Assembly: GCA_017562135.1 (NCBI GenBank)
Contig: QEYB01000895.1
Location: 1,240,001 to 1,304,000 of the forward strand
Reading direction: 5' to 3'
DNA from: Dipylidium caninum
Taxonomy: Eukaryota; Platyhelminthes; Cestoda; Cyclophyllidea; Dipylidiidae
DNA length: 64,000 nt
Positions within the stretch are counted from its first letter, which is position 1. Every line of letters starts with the position of its first letter. The translations under genes and the position numbers were made by a program. This document shows positions 51,401 to 63,018 of the stretch, in pieces. Under the pieces are notes generated by a model. The model searched no databases. It was given only the letters and a program-made list of their open reading frames with translations, and was not told the origin of the DNA.

Positions 51401-51624
51401 CGGGTGGCGCGGGGGGGGGGAATTCGGAGCAGCAATTTTAACCACAATCGAAGAGGCGCACTTTTGGCATTCCAATGTTAGTTGCTATGGCCGCGTCGAG
51501 ACCCCTCACGGATCCTCCGCTGCGTAAGAAACGATTCTAATGTCAGCTGGAGGCTCGAAGACTTGAGGGCGTCCACATCCTCAACAGCCGCCTCGAGGCC
51601 TCCCCCCCGTCCCCACCGCACGCC
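48436..51624. other. Intergenic region between MOB3 and the INSM-like gene
   Basis: The 3' sides of both genes face each other here. From 49 kb the DNA turns GC-rich. The 15-mer GCACAATTTTAATGC occurs twice (about 49479 and 49978) with vaguely similar flanks, perhaps a decayed duplication. A run of ten G lies at 51411-51420. A TTTATT at about 51082 reads as AATAAA on the minus strand, a possible polyadenylation signal for the INSM-like gene. Confidence 0.45.
50664..51311 (+). CDS. Unrecognised 215-codon open frame
   Basis: A long ATG-started plus-strand frame, arginine- and serine-rich, with a hydrophobic stretch at about residues 12-25 (VTMWLVFLLFLS) that could be a membrane or signal segment. 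No family resemblance. It is open in GC-rich DNA where chance frames are common, and minus-strand frames overlap it. Probably spurious, listed because of its length. Confidence 0.15.
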   Translation: MRRKAFAPLGATVTMWLVFLLFLSRRVLRWNSFYCRRKESSGVNSTELVDFPNPIQLRDFLRTCLWPKCPVTRIGVPRHRSVRRAPFIRGLPSDNFRLVRVRQSSSYRRVAPSSRNTLGISAFIVMHNWGCVPSAYPPPQFIGSMKISLFPLRQLLPEPLAIAQRCAMWSRELRSQHHCESRLSPTCPFAFPTMSNVSTDLSWTLILSFETRIST

Positions 51625-53062
51625 TCACGGCCCATGGTTGCAGAGCAGGTGGTCAATGATGTGGTCCTCGAGGTCGCTCTGAGTGGCGAACTTATCGTGG
51701 CAACGGAAGCAGACAAATGGTGCCTGAGGCTGGTGGCAGCGAGGATCGGACTGGAGGATGCTGTCGATGGTGAAAGATGTGGTTCTCTTAAGATTATCGA
51801 GAGCTTTTTGACGTGCTGGAGGGAAAAGTGCGGTGAGAACGGTTGCCGAACTTGATTTTGCGGTTCTCCCACCGCCCTGGTTGAGGAGATTTGTCTCAAC
51901 GAACTGCGGCAGTGGATCGGGGTGACGCGGAATTCCTCTGGACGAAGCAGACTTCGGTGTGTGCCAGCGTTGGTGACTGGCCAAGTTCGCCGAACAGCTG
52001 AATGCCTACGAGCACAATAATTTAGTGAATAACTGGAGCTCTTGCGTCGGTTTGTGGTGCTCTGAGTGGGTGCCAGGACCGAGCAAAAGGTGTGTGCCAG
52101 CATTTTCCCGGCCTAAGGAGCAAAAAGTAACACGACTTGTGGGGCGGAATTTGCTGACTGTTGACTAAGATTGCTCGCGCCTGGCCTTCTTACCACTGCG
52201 CCTTCGACCAAGAGAGCAATTAAAGGGAAATTCACCTTTGTCCTTTGCATAACAAACACACGAAAATTAACAGGTTAAACCACCTTAAACGGTGTTCCCC
52301 ACATTTCAGAAATACTCTCATTCCACCGCAATTCCCCATCAAATAAATAAGGTGTGGAGGCAAGAGGCGAGGAATTCTACCCCCCCCCCCCCACTCACGA
52401 GGAGAGGCAAGGGGCGGGGCGGGGGCGGGGAAGGCGCTGGGGATGAATGGGCGGCCCGTGGGCCGAAAGGCGTTGGCGATTGACGCCAAATCGGCTAAGA
52501 GTCGCACAACTGGGAAAGTATCAAGTGCACTTCTAGGGCACCTCTGCAAAGATTTCACACATTCCAGCATCCTTTAGCGTTAAAGGAAGGCAAATCCCCT
52601 CACGGTTTGCACATTTTACAGGCGAAATTATATTATATTTCATTTTGATATGTTTTAACTTGACTAAACCTACGTGTACAAAGCCGTTCACTTTAAAATG
52701 CGATGTGTACAGGGCGATTAGCTGCCACTCTAATGAACTGGTGGGCAAATGAAGAGGCCTCTCACCTTTTGGCACTGGTGGCAGTGAAAGGCCGTGCGAA
52801 TCATCTGCGGACAGCTGTGCTGGGCTAAGTGGACGGGCGTCAGGTAGACGGTCCCGCAGAGCCGGCATTCAAATACTCCCTTCTTAAACTCATTTTCGGG
52901 CACTTTTGGGAGATACGATGATGAGCCGGGGGTGTTCGAGGGCGCAGCGGGACTGTTCAGGGGGAAGCCGATGAAGGACTCGAGAAGGGAGTAGAATTGA
53001 GCCATGTGCCCGTGTTGAGTGTCCACAAACTCGGCTGTGGGGCTGGTCGGAGAGGTCGACAT
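51625..53062 (-). CDS. INSM: INSM/nerfin-like C2H2 zinc-finger transcription factor
   Basis: Relatives (vertebrate INSM1, fly nerfin-1, worm EGL-46) drive neuronal and neuroendocrine differentiation, mostly as repressors. Two minus-strand exons, 53062-52766 and 52005-51625, give 225 residues joined at phase 0. Finger 1 is the atypical CRLCGTVYLTPVHLAQHSC (residues 66-84). Finger 2 is C94, C97, H110, H114 with the family signature FSCSANLASHQRWH (INSM1 FSCPANLASHRRWH). Finger 3 is C198, C201, H214, H218 near the C-terminus. The intron splits finger 2 between CHQCQK and AFSC. No SNAG repressor peptide is seen at this N-terminus, but FTIDSIL at residues 177-183 resembles an Eh1 Groucho-binding motif. 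With three fingers it is closer to nerfin/EGL-46 than to five-finger INSM1. An upstream exon cannot be excluded. Confidence 0.88.
52380..52430. repeat. C-run and G-rich tract in INSM-like intron
   Basis: A run of 13 C (52380-52392) is followed by GGGGC-type repeats (about 52408-52430) able to form a G-quadruplex on the plus strand, inside the 760-bp intron. Confidence 0.7.
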
Positions 53063-53100
53063 GGTGTCCCAGCGCCTCCTGACACGCGGGTGGTAGCCCA

Positions 53101-53150
53101 GGGGAATCGCAGACTATTTATGTGACGGTTGCGATTCCCCGACCAATTGG
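53101..53150 (-). promoter_or_regulatory. Core promoter of the INSM-like gene with inverted repeat
   Basis: Upstream of the ATG at 53062 the minus strand shows CATAAATA (53121-53114), a TATA-like box, and a CCAATTGG box at 53143-53150. The TATA-like box is flanked by a perfect 10-bp inverted repeat, GGGGAATCGC at 53101-53110 and GCGATTCCCC at 53131-53140. Spacing of both boxes fits a start site near 53090. Confidence 0.55.
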
Positions 53151-55132
53151 AATGCGGTGGTGGTCGTCCGTGCCACCCTTCTGATTGGTTTCGTCTGAGA
53201 TGCGGAAAGGAAGAGCCAGTTGAGGCTCGAAATCAACTACAGACTGTTAGAACCCTTCCCATAGGATGCACAGATGGTAAACTCTGTTTTATGTTGCTGT
53301 TTATCACTAATTTGGGTTTGTCTTATCCTTAGCTTCCCGCTCACCTGCATGAGAAGCAATCAATGCAGAGGAGAAGCGTTGAGACGGTGGTTAACATTTA
53401 CTCAGCCAATGCAGTTGTGGCTTTTAATTACGATGTTGCTTTCACTAGGTGTTCAGCCTCATGATACCTGAAATTCGCACCGGATGCCACGACCCGTGGA
53501 CACTGGAGATCCTGCCTTGAGAATTCTCCTCCTGCCCGCCGAGTAGCCGGGAGGACAAGAGGGGACGGACTGTCGGTCAATCGCCGGTTAATAGCGCAAC
53601 ACTTCATGTTGTGACCAATTTAAGCCTACAGCCCATCTTCTATCTCGCCTCAAGGCAGCATCTTAGACTCATCGCGACACCACCCAACGCTTCGTGACAT
53701 ATTTGTCGGATTTCTGAGACAGGGAAGGAAAGGACGCCCGCGGTCTAACAGCACAGGGGGTGTGTGATGAGGCGGAAATAAAATTGCAGGCATTCGGCTA
53801 ATTGGCCAGGCAGCGCATACTCGAGCCTCGGCACAGCGGGTCGCGATAGCAATTAATTGCACGGCAACCTTTGGGGGAGGGAATTTCCCTCGCTGCTCGC
53901 CTCGACTCCCAAGGGCGCCATTCCGCTCTACGACGGCGACGTCGCCAGCGACGACGTTAACGAAGGCCTGTATCAAAATCCCGACACCGGATATGACAAC
54001 TGTTAAGTGCGCAAAAGCACAGAGTCAAATTACCTTACCTTTTATGATCACACTGAACCATGTCGGATTGTTTTATGGTCATCGGATCACTTGTACATGT
54101 TCATTAGCGAGCGTCAATTTGGAAGGTGGCCTTCAGCGAACGAGGACGAGGATGGCGGAGAGAGAGGAGTGGGTGATGGCGTTGGGCGTTTTCGGTTGCC
54201 CAAGTTGTTTGCTCATCGAAAAATTTTGGATGAAGTGAATGGAAACAATAATTAGTCGGTGAGGGAGGACAGGAAGAGAGGAGGGCTAGGAATGGCCGTT
54301 GTTTCGACTGACAGACGAATTCGTCTGGTCGGGCGGAAGCATGCGTGTACAATTAGACTCATCCTTAATTGACGAAATTAACTTCTTTCACTTATAATTA
54401 ATCCATGCTGACTGAGGAAAAGGCCGGGGAAGTAGTTTAAATTACTTTGCGACCTGGTCTTAGTGTGTCGTATCGCCCACTCGGTTTGCAAGCCCCACCA
54501 CCGTCCCGTTTTCGGGGGCAAAACGCCTCTACCAAGTGGGAGAGGCAACGAGGCCCCGCGGATGGGGAAGGCGGCCTCATACCGGTGTCGTGAGTGGTAA
54601 GTACAATCAAATGCATCAAACGTCTCCACACATGAGGTAAAAGGCTCAAAATAGTGAAGAAGACTTGTATTGTTGGATGTGAGGGACACCAAACCGCAAC
54701 CCAAAGAAAGCGGTCCTCCACCACTACCACGTCGGGTGGAGAAGCGCCAGCGCAGCCACGAGGCCCCGGAGCCCTTGCCTGCGTTGCTACCAGACAATTC
54801 TGCGTCTGAGCTGGGAATTCTCAGGCGACAGAGAGTTGGGGCGGGGAACCCGAAGGGTCAAACAAAGGCCAAGAGACCTTCAAGAGCGCTGAGCTCATTT
54901 CACTACAACCATGTGGGTTACCCAACTAATAAAATGGGGTTCTACGCGATTTAATATTTCGCTACAGTCACAATCTTTTGGTGGACAATTTTGCAAACAA
55001 TGGCCCTTACTCACATCGAGAAGATAATGTAGAGCAAATGGCTGACAAACGCCTTTTTTAGTAAAAAGAGGGAGAGAGAGAAAGGGAGTAAACTGTTTCA
55101 AGAATGAAGAATTATTGTTGCAAAGGGGCTTT
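53151..55132. other. Intergenic region between INSM-like and L1-like genes
   Basis: Upstream of the INSM-like gene and downstream of the L1-like gene. Open frames on both strands are short and overlapping; none is recognised. Confidence 0.5.
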
Positions 55133-58100
55133 TCAAAAAAAAGTGGGTCGCTTCTCCAGCCTACTCCCTCGGGTCGGACGATTAATTGCATGTCTTCGCT
55201 CATTTCCATCGGCGACACCGCCGCCCCCAACAGCCTCACTGAAACTGCTTTCCGACACGTAGAGCCCGCCTCTGCCGAAGGATGTGCCCGGTACATCACG
55301 GAGTTCTATCACCTCTTCCCGCTCCTCCATCATGGTGGAACCCGCTTGGTCTACAGAAAACCAACAAAACTCTTCGAATACGAGATGTTGTAACTCCCCT
55401 ACTCATCCTGCGTTCCCTTTAACGGCATCTTTTTTCTCTAACAAAGAATCCTACTGACGAGGGGGTGCACCGAAGTTTACAGACCACGAGTAAGTGGACG
55501 CAGCTACCTCCGCCTGGACGCCAGCTCAGGTCGCTGCGAGGCGAGTGGGCGTCCTCGAGGTACCTCAGGCGGCTGCCGTCGGGGGCGCGAGACGGAGGTG
55601 GAGGCGAGACGAAGTGGCCCGGCGGTTGGGTCGGTCCCATGGAACCGTAGGGGTCCAAAGGCCCTTCCCCCGCGCTCACCATTGACCGTGGCGTCTGGAC
55701 ACTGGGGAATGGAAAGACGGCATGACTGTGCAGTGCAGTGCAGAGGCCCCCACAAATGGGCGCTGGGCTCGTGACTGAATGGTGGGGGAAAATGCTGCCG
55801 CCGTCGAATATTTGATGCAAAGTCGCTTTATTCGACTATTTTGCGCAATTAATTGACGATTACTAGGCGTTAGTGATGGCTTTTTTGAGCAGGCTCCAGT
55901 TGTGCGCACGAGTAACAATTGGAGATTATTATGAGGAAGCTTTGCCGTCTCCTATGACTCCTCACAAGTTTATTTAAATGTCAACTTCGAAGTTCACAAC
56001 GGCGCATTCTCTGTCCTCGACTCCAACGTAGAAGGGGATTAACATACTACCTGTTGACGACTAGTTTGGCAGCTGTTGAAGTCTTCCAAGCAGGCAACTC
56101 TTCGGCATGAACTTACAATGCGGGCGGTTCAAAGAGAGGTTCCGTAGGTCCGGCCTTTTCTTGCACTAGAAGAGAAGTTTTGGAGATGGTCTTTAGTTAC
56201 GACATTTGCGCCCGGATCTTCAACAAAATACTCTGTAAATAATCTATGAAAGCCATCACCTTCCTTGAAACGCTGCCCTCGGATGCAGGCGAGAAGGACA
56301 AAGGTAAAGATGATGAGGATTAAGAGGATTATTACGATCGCAAACCAGGTGGCACTGGCCCCTTCCAGGCCCCCCGGCGGCGGAGGGCCCGAGGTCGTGA
56401 TAACCTTGGCCGACGACGGAGTCGATATGAAGGCCCCGTTGGTTGCAACCATCCTCACCTCGTACATTGTGGCTGCCAGGGTAAAGGAGGAGCACCGGTT
56501 ACCAAGCGTCTGCTGAGAGCCGACGGTGCGGCAGCACAAGGAAACGCTCACATGGCTCCAAACCGGTCACGTAGATGGTGCGGGCGAGAAACACACGCAA
56601 CGTCTCCTGCCACAAAATGATGCCAGGATTTCGGTACTGAGCAAAGAACACCGATCCCGGCTCGCCTTTGTGACTTGGCTCATAGGTTATGCTGAGGCCC
56701 GTCTCCGTGATGTTTGAGATGAAAAATGTTGGGGCTGCAGGCGCTGAAGCAAGAAAGCGGAGGTTGAAGTCATTCTCCCGAATGTCAGAGGGGCTGGCGG
56801 GGCCAACTTACCAGAAGTAACGTCCAGAGTGTTGACGTCAATGAAGGAGTCTATGCCGAGTCCCGCCGACGTCCGCGGAAGCACGACCAAGCGGTAGGAG
56901 GTGGCGGCCCGAAGTGCTGTCACCTCGTAGCTGGTCAGAGAACCGTCGTACACCGTGGGGTACCGCGAGGAGAGAGCGATGTCCATGCCCCTAACTGGTG
57001 GAAGCAGTGGTCACACTTGTTAGTAATAAACAACTACGCACTTTCATGAGCCTCGAAATCGTAGCCCACGATGATGCCGTTGGGTTCTGTCGGCGGGTTC
57101 CACGAAATGTTGACTCGATTTATGCCTATTATAACAGCTTGCAGCCCCGAAACTGGGCCAGGAGTGCCTTCCAGCGTCTTCATTTCCACTGTGGGACTAC
57201 AAAACAAGTGCCTGTTGTCATTCTTTCTATAGCAGGGGGGTCCACCAGTTGGGAAGAGGGACCCACCACCTGGGACCAGCGTGGAGGCTGTTGAGTATTC
57301 GCGACCAAATCTTGATGTTCGTTGCTCCCGGCACTCCCGTAAGTGTGTGGTTTATGGTTTCGCCCCAGGAGAAGTTTCTCAAGACAACGGGGGTGACGGA
57401 GCCAGTCAGATCGGCCAGTGTCGCCATGGTGACAAGTTGGCGTCTGGATCGAGTGAGGACGTGTTGCAGAGCCTCACCGAGGCAGGAGGGCGACTGATAG
57501 GCACGACTTGGGCAGAAACCCTCCCCGGTGTGTGAGAGGCAGTCTGGAGGTGGCTGCGCAGTGCTCGCGACAGACGGGGAGGTGTAGAAGAAACGGGAGA
57601 GACTCTGGCTGTCGTCCTCGGTTCCACTCTCGCCTTCGTATTTTCGGTCGATCGAGCGGGGCCATCGCAGGTGGGCCAGGGGGTTGGGGAGTCGTTGAAA
57701 CAGCACATCCTAGTAAAACAGACGAAAATGCATGCACCATGGCTTAACTCGGCCACCGTAGACGTGAGTCGACGCAAGCCACGAAGCTATGCTGGACAGT
57801 GCGCTGCCTCTCCAACCCTCTGCGAAGTCGACACCGCCTCGTTCCCCCAAGGTGACAACAGATGTGCATGCCACTTTTGTCGTGAAGGCCTCGTATCTGC
57901 CACCCGTTAGGAAAGTGATGCTGTAACCCTCGAGCTGATGAAACCTTCAATAATACGAAGGTTCTTAACTAGTGCTTGGAACACACATCTGTTTCCTCAC
58001 TAGTGCTCGAGTTGTATCAAAAACGACTTAGCAAACAACACTTATTCGACCGTGATTCTCAAGTTGTCGAAACCCTGAGCTTTACTCCAAGGCGACAGGT

Positions 58101-61100
58101 TCTGAAGCATTCTCGCCTTCTCCCTCCTTCTTGTCAGAAATTTTCCATCGACTACAAGCTGAGCCGGCCTCAACGGTGTTAGGCGAAGACTGCTTTTTTT
58201 ACCTGAAATCTTTTCTCGCGCTCACACTCATTCTGACTAAGAGCTGCCCGACACCACTCAATTCGGTATCCTCGGAAGAATCCGTTAACCAGGGGCTCCT
58301 GGTTTTTGAAGATGACAGTCCATTGCAGAACAGCACCATTGGAGGTGGACTGCAGCACAGTCAGGTCGGAGGCCGCAATGCTGGGCATGTTTTCGCCTGA
58401 GTAGCCTCTGGCAACGGTGGGCGCCTTGGTGCTGGTGCCCTTGTCGTTGCGACTCTGTATGGTCACCTGGAGGAGCGCAGAGAAGAACTTTGGGCGAGTG
58501 GACAACAACGATGCATACGACGAGTGCGAGTGGGCGGCCCACCTCAAACAGCTTGTAGGACTCGATCGGCTGAACGATCCTGCTAGATGGGTCCCCACTC
58601 TGGAAAATGGTGTATGTGATTCGGTCTGTTCGCCAGTCGCTTATTATTGTCGTGTTGACATCGCCTGGTCTAATGTTATTGCAGTCGAGGCAGCGGACGG
58701 TGAGCAGGTAGACGAGGTTGTTCCCGTAGTGCTCGATGTAAGGCATGGTCTAAACAAAAAGTCATACTGTCAATCACAACTGACTAGCAGGGTGCTGATT
58801 CAGTGCTGAAGGCTTTCAAAAGCCGTGAAGAGTAGATACTCAATGACTAGGCGGGCGAATACTAGAGTGAAGTAAAAGTGGAGGAAGAACTCACAGACCA
58901 CTGAATAACTAGGTTGTTAGGTGCGGTTCCGTAGACATAAAGCTCTTTCGGGTTGCTGTCCGGCGCTGTGGCTGGGATAGAGCAGGTCGCCGTGGTGGCG
59001 AGACTGGGTTCAGAAAGCCCCACCCGATTTCGGGTTCGAACGCGGAACCGATAGTCGATGTGCGGACGAAGAAGGATCTGATCACGAGGGAGAACAGATT
59101 ACGGGATTAAAGAAACTCGGCCTTGCGGCTCTGGAGCTAGCGGGATCAGTTAGGGCACCTTCGCGTCCGTCGACTGGAGAAGGCCCGAGAGATTGTAAAT
59201 CTCGCCTCGGTACCAGGTCTCGCGTTCAAATTGGGTAGAGAACTCGACGATATACTCAATGATTGGGGCGTAATTGTCGGAGCCGGGACCCCACTTTAGC
59301 ATGGCCTTACGCGACGAGGCGAAAGTTATGCAGTCCTCCACCAAGTTGTGCGGTTGATTCGGCTTTCCTGGAGGACACCCCAAAAGCGAGGAACATCGGG
59401 TAGAAAGCGACAAGGAGTTCATATACGCTTCATATCGCACCCTTTTGACTTTCCTTTTTATAGAGGACTAACAAGAAGACTTTAAAGAGCTACGCAATCT
59501 GATTCTAAACCATTGTTGCCATCGTTGCAGCACAACAGTCTACCGGATCGGTCAACTGCTATTCACTACCATTTTACGACTGCTGTATGCGTGCACACCC
59601 GCAGCTTGTGGTTTGCAGCGTCTCAGGAGGACTAGTGGTGAACTCCTGTGGTTATTAAGGTCATCCAAGGAGTATTTTGTCAAGTGATTTTCATCGCGCC
59701 GAGGTCCCCACTTGGAATAGCTTGAAAATTCTTATTCTGACGGACTGACATATACCCTGGACGAGGAGAGAGGCGGTGGCGGTAGCGAAGTCGAGGTCGG
59801 TGGACGCGTTGCAACGGTACTGTCCGGTGTCAAGGGTCTGCGCGCCCCCAATGACGAGGGAGTAGTCGAATCCAACTTGCTCGATGCGCGGTGTGAGAAG
59901 AGGGTCAATAAGGTTGTTGTCTTTGTACCACGACACCTTGAGGTTCCTCACCTCCTCTGGGTCGGTATCCGCGGTGCAGACGAACTTTACCAACTGTCCC
60001 TCGTACACCCACGTCTCAATGGGTGCCAAGGTGACCCGCGTGCGCCTCCGAATTGTCAGTGCACCTGATGCCTTTGTTACTCCGAATGGGTTCGTCGCTG
60101 TGCATTCGTACATCCCCGTATCTTCGATTGCCCCTGACTAAAAGTTCGACGAAAAATCTCCCTATTTAAAACAAACAAATAGGTCCTGGACCATATGTGA
60201 CGTTTAGTTAGGTGTCTTATTAGACTCTAATGGGATTGGGACTACCATTAGGACCTTTTGTTAATATAAAAGACAATTTGGGCACCACTTCGAAACGAGT
60301 AAAACCATTGCTTGTCTCACTGAAACTATCCTCTAGCCCTTATTGCAGAGGCTCAAGGATAGGCTTACCTCGATGACGAGATCCCCGTTCTCCATCACCT
60401 GATACCGGCCACCCTTGATGGGGCGGCCATCCTTGCGCCATCCCACGAGGGCTTTTGGCGCGGAATAGGAGCGGCAGGGCAGCAGGATGGGGACACCCTC
60501 CGTCTGTTTTAGATTCTTCGGCGGCGCCTCATAAATATATGGCGGCTCACGGAGTACATTTATGTAGGCGTTGACAAAGGCATAGCCGAAAGAATTGGAT
60601 GCGTTACATTGAATTACCGCAATATCATCCACCGTTAAGTTTTTAAGGATCATCATCTACAACAAGTAGTTTGAAAATGAAAATAAGTATGGCTACAAAC
60701 GTCCCACTTAAAACGTGGAGAGAGACGTACGTTCCCACTAATGAGTTTTCGGACACCGTCAAGGTAGAATGAAGGATCTTGTCCGTTGACAGTCCACCGA
60801 ATCTGCGGTCTCGGGTCGGCTTCAGCTATGCATGAAAACACGGCACTTCCATTTTCTGGTACTGTTGTGTCAGTAGGAAAAACAATAAATGTTGGAGCAG
60901 CTGCGGAAAAAAAGCGCTGGTCATGTTACCCTCAAGAAAGTTTATGAACTAGTGCATTTTATGCCTTACATTTCACTACAACTTCATACTCATAGTTCAT
61001 CGAAGTCATAGTGGCTTCATTAACTCCCTGACATCGATACTGTCCCGCAGTAGCATTCGTCACTGGATTTATCTCCAAGGTCGTTCCCATACTAATAATA

Positions 61101-62375
61101 TTGGTGTTAGGTGACTAGGAGAAGGTGCTGGTTTTTACAAAACACGTACCAATGTAGCATCTTTGCCATCCTTGTACCAGCGGTAGCTGGGCAGTGGATA
61201 ACCGCCCAGAATGCACTGCAGCCGAAGAGTTTGGTTAACAACGGCTAGCGATGTGTAAGGTGTTTGATACAAAAATGTAATGGGTTGATTTATCTAAAAT
61301 TCAACAAAAAGTGAGTAGTAGTAGTAGTAGTACAAAATTTGTTCATACCTCAGGATATCTGGCTATGATTTTGTATCCGGTGCCAGTAGTCTGTTCACGA
61401 ATAATTTCATTATTGGCTACACACTGAAAAGTTACTCCGTCATCAACGGGAAGGATCGCTGCAATATGAAGCGTGCCTGAAGTAGAAACACAATGGCATA
61501 CAAGCAGCATGTATATCATAACAAACATAACTCAGTTATATTCTATCACATAAAAGTTTAGTTCGAAACCAATGGATACAGCGCAAATTTCAAAACTAAA
61601 GCTTAGAAAAGTCTGGGTAGACCAGATAATTAGAAGAAGTAAAACATAACGCCACCCCAAAAGTGCTCTGAAGTCAAATGGCATTTGAAATAACACAAAT
61701 TTTCATAAATACAAAGATAAAGTGGTTAATAAAAATGCCAAAAAATACCATCGACGTCGATGGCTAACCGGTTGGTTTCTTTAATGTAATCCAGTTGTGC
61801 GTCTTTTGAAGTTTGCCAAGTAACAACTGGTGGTGGGTAGCCCAGAGGCACTTGACATGGCAGCGATACAGATTCTCCTATCCTTTTTATAATTGTAGTG
61901 ATCTTTGGATCAACGAAATGTCCCATCTCTAAAAGTCGATTTGTAATCATCACATTACCTGCCCGCTTAACATTGATCACGTTTGAAACAGCCACACCGT
62001 ACTTGTTTTCGGCTAGGCACTGATATAATCCGTCGTCATCAGTTCCTGGTTTTGCCAGTACAATGGTGCCTTCTCCGGGGTATTTCGTATATCGTCCGAT
62101 ATTACCGGCCCAGTTAAAATCCCGGCCATTTTTTGTCCAGTAATATCTAAAGAGATAGATTACAATATGAATTTATACTTAGGGGACGGCCATGCGTCAA
62201 CTTTGCACGGTAAAACGATGGCTTCTCCAGGTATAAACACAGCTTGTTTGCTAGGCATCTTGGTAAATGAAGGCGGAAGAGACACTTAACGATATTTTCT
62301 AAGAAAAATCTTACAAGCATCAAGTTGTGCCATTAATACGCATATCAACAGCAGTCTATATACGTTTAATTCCAT
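55133..62375 (-). CDS. nrg: L1/neuroglian-type cell adhesion receptor
   Basis: L1-family receptors mediate neural adhesion and axon growth and bind the membrane skeleton. Twenty minus-strand exons: 62375-62315, 62284-62179, 62146-61749, 61476-61349, 61293-61150, 61114-60970, 60900-60731, 60656-60369, 60137-59756, 59367-59159, 59077-58895, 58749-58543, 58466-58203, 57709-57270, 57196-57038, 56990-56812, 56743-56552, 56472-56201, 56165-56117, 55350-55133; 1397 residues (fly neuroglian about 1300). Order: signal peptide 1-20; six Ig domains about 25-607 (Ig1 with YYWTKNGRDF and GLYQCLAENKYG as in L1); five fibronectin III domains about 608-1243; membrane segment about 1261-1283 (WFAIVIILLILIIFTFVLLA); tail about 114 residues. 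All introns are GT-AG and phases match throughout. The ectodomain is firm; the last three exons are less so. No standard FIGQY ankyrin motif is seen in the tail. Confidence 0.9.
56129..56472 (-). CDS. Alternative last exon of the L1-like receptor (intron retained)
   Basis: If the 35-bp intron at 56166-56200 is not removed, the membrane exon reads on in frame to a TGA at 56129-56131, giving a tail ending in a basic stretch with RKGRTYGTSL. Splicing it instead leads through exons 56165-56117 and 55350-55133. Both forms are open, so either could be the real end or both may be made. Confidence 0.4.
61313..61332. repeat. (GTA)n microsatellite
   Basis: Triplet run inside the 55-bp intron between exons 4 and 5 of the L1-like gene, so length change here would alter a very short intron. 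Confidence 0.85.
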
Positions 62376-62770
62376 TGCGAAATATGACGAGAGATGGTCT
62401 GTCTGGTGTGTGCAAAATTATGGTCAACCACATGAGTCTTCACGCATCGCGGTATTTACTGTTCAGGGACATTACGGCTTAAAACAAAATAATCTACAGT
62501 TTGTATATAGCACAGTCTTCAAATGTATATAAGGTTGTTTAATGCGCGTTGCATTAGGTTTGGAAAACTTTAATGTGTGCTAATTGGCTGATTAAGTGTT
62601 GGTATTAGGACGTTATTGCAAAATAATATCTCATCGTAACATTCTGCGATGCAACTCTAATGTACTTGTCCTGACGTACATTGCTTTCTGTTAGAATTAA
62701 TGAATGGCTCGTATACAACATCACGAAGCTTACAATAACATTTAAAAAGAGTGGAATAGTGAGGAATCTC

Positions 62771-63018
62771 TTAAATCCTCATGATAGCGCTTGAGTTATA
62801 AACACACTTGTCTACTAATTTAGCCCTTGTCACATTCACCACCACCTTGAGGCCATTAACTTGTACTATATCCCAATTTGGATGACACAGCGAATCAAAC
62901 TGAGGTTCTAAGTAAGTACACCTCATTTCTCTTTTCCTAAAATTGCCTTCAGATAGCTCAGCTAGCGGACCGCCTTGATCTTCGAGGACCCTCACAAACA
63001 ATTCCGTCGCTTTGCAGT
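62771..63018 (-). CDS. Possible exon of an unknown cysteine-containing protein
   Basis: The minus-strand frame follows an acceptor-like site (GGTTAG at about 63019) and ends in TGA after about 82 codons. It carries four cysteines (DCK, MRCTY, SLCHP, DKCVY) and two N-glycosylation-type sites (NVT, NSS), which would suit a secreted domain. No start Met, signal peptide or family match was found. It is 400 bp upstream of the L1-like start on the same strand, so it would be the end of a different gene. Confidence 0.28.

Noticed and set aside
54895..55393. Frames on both strands over the last L1-like exon
   Set aside because: They are shadows of the exon 55350-55133, which fits by acceptor and phase.
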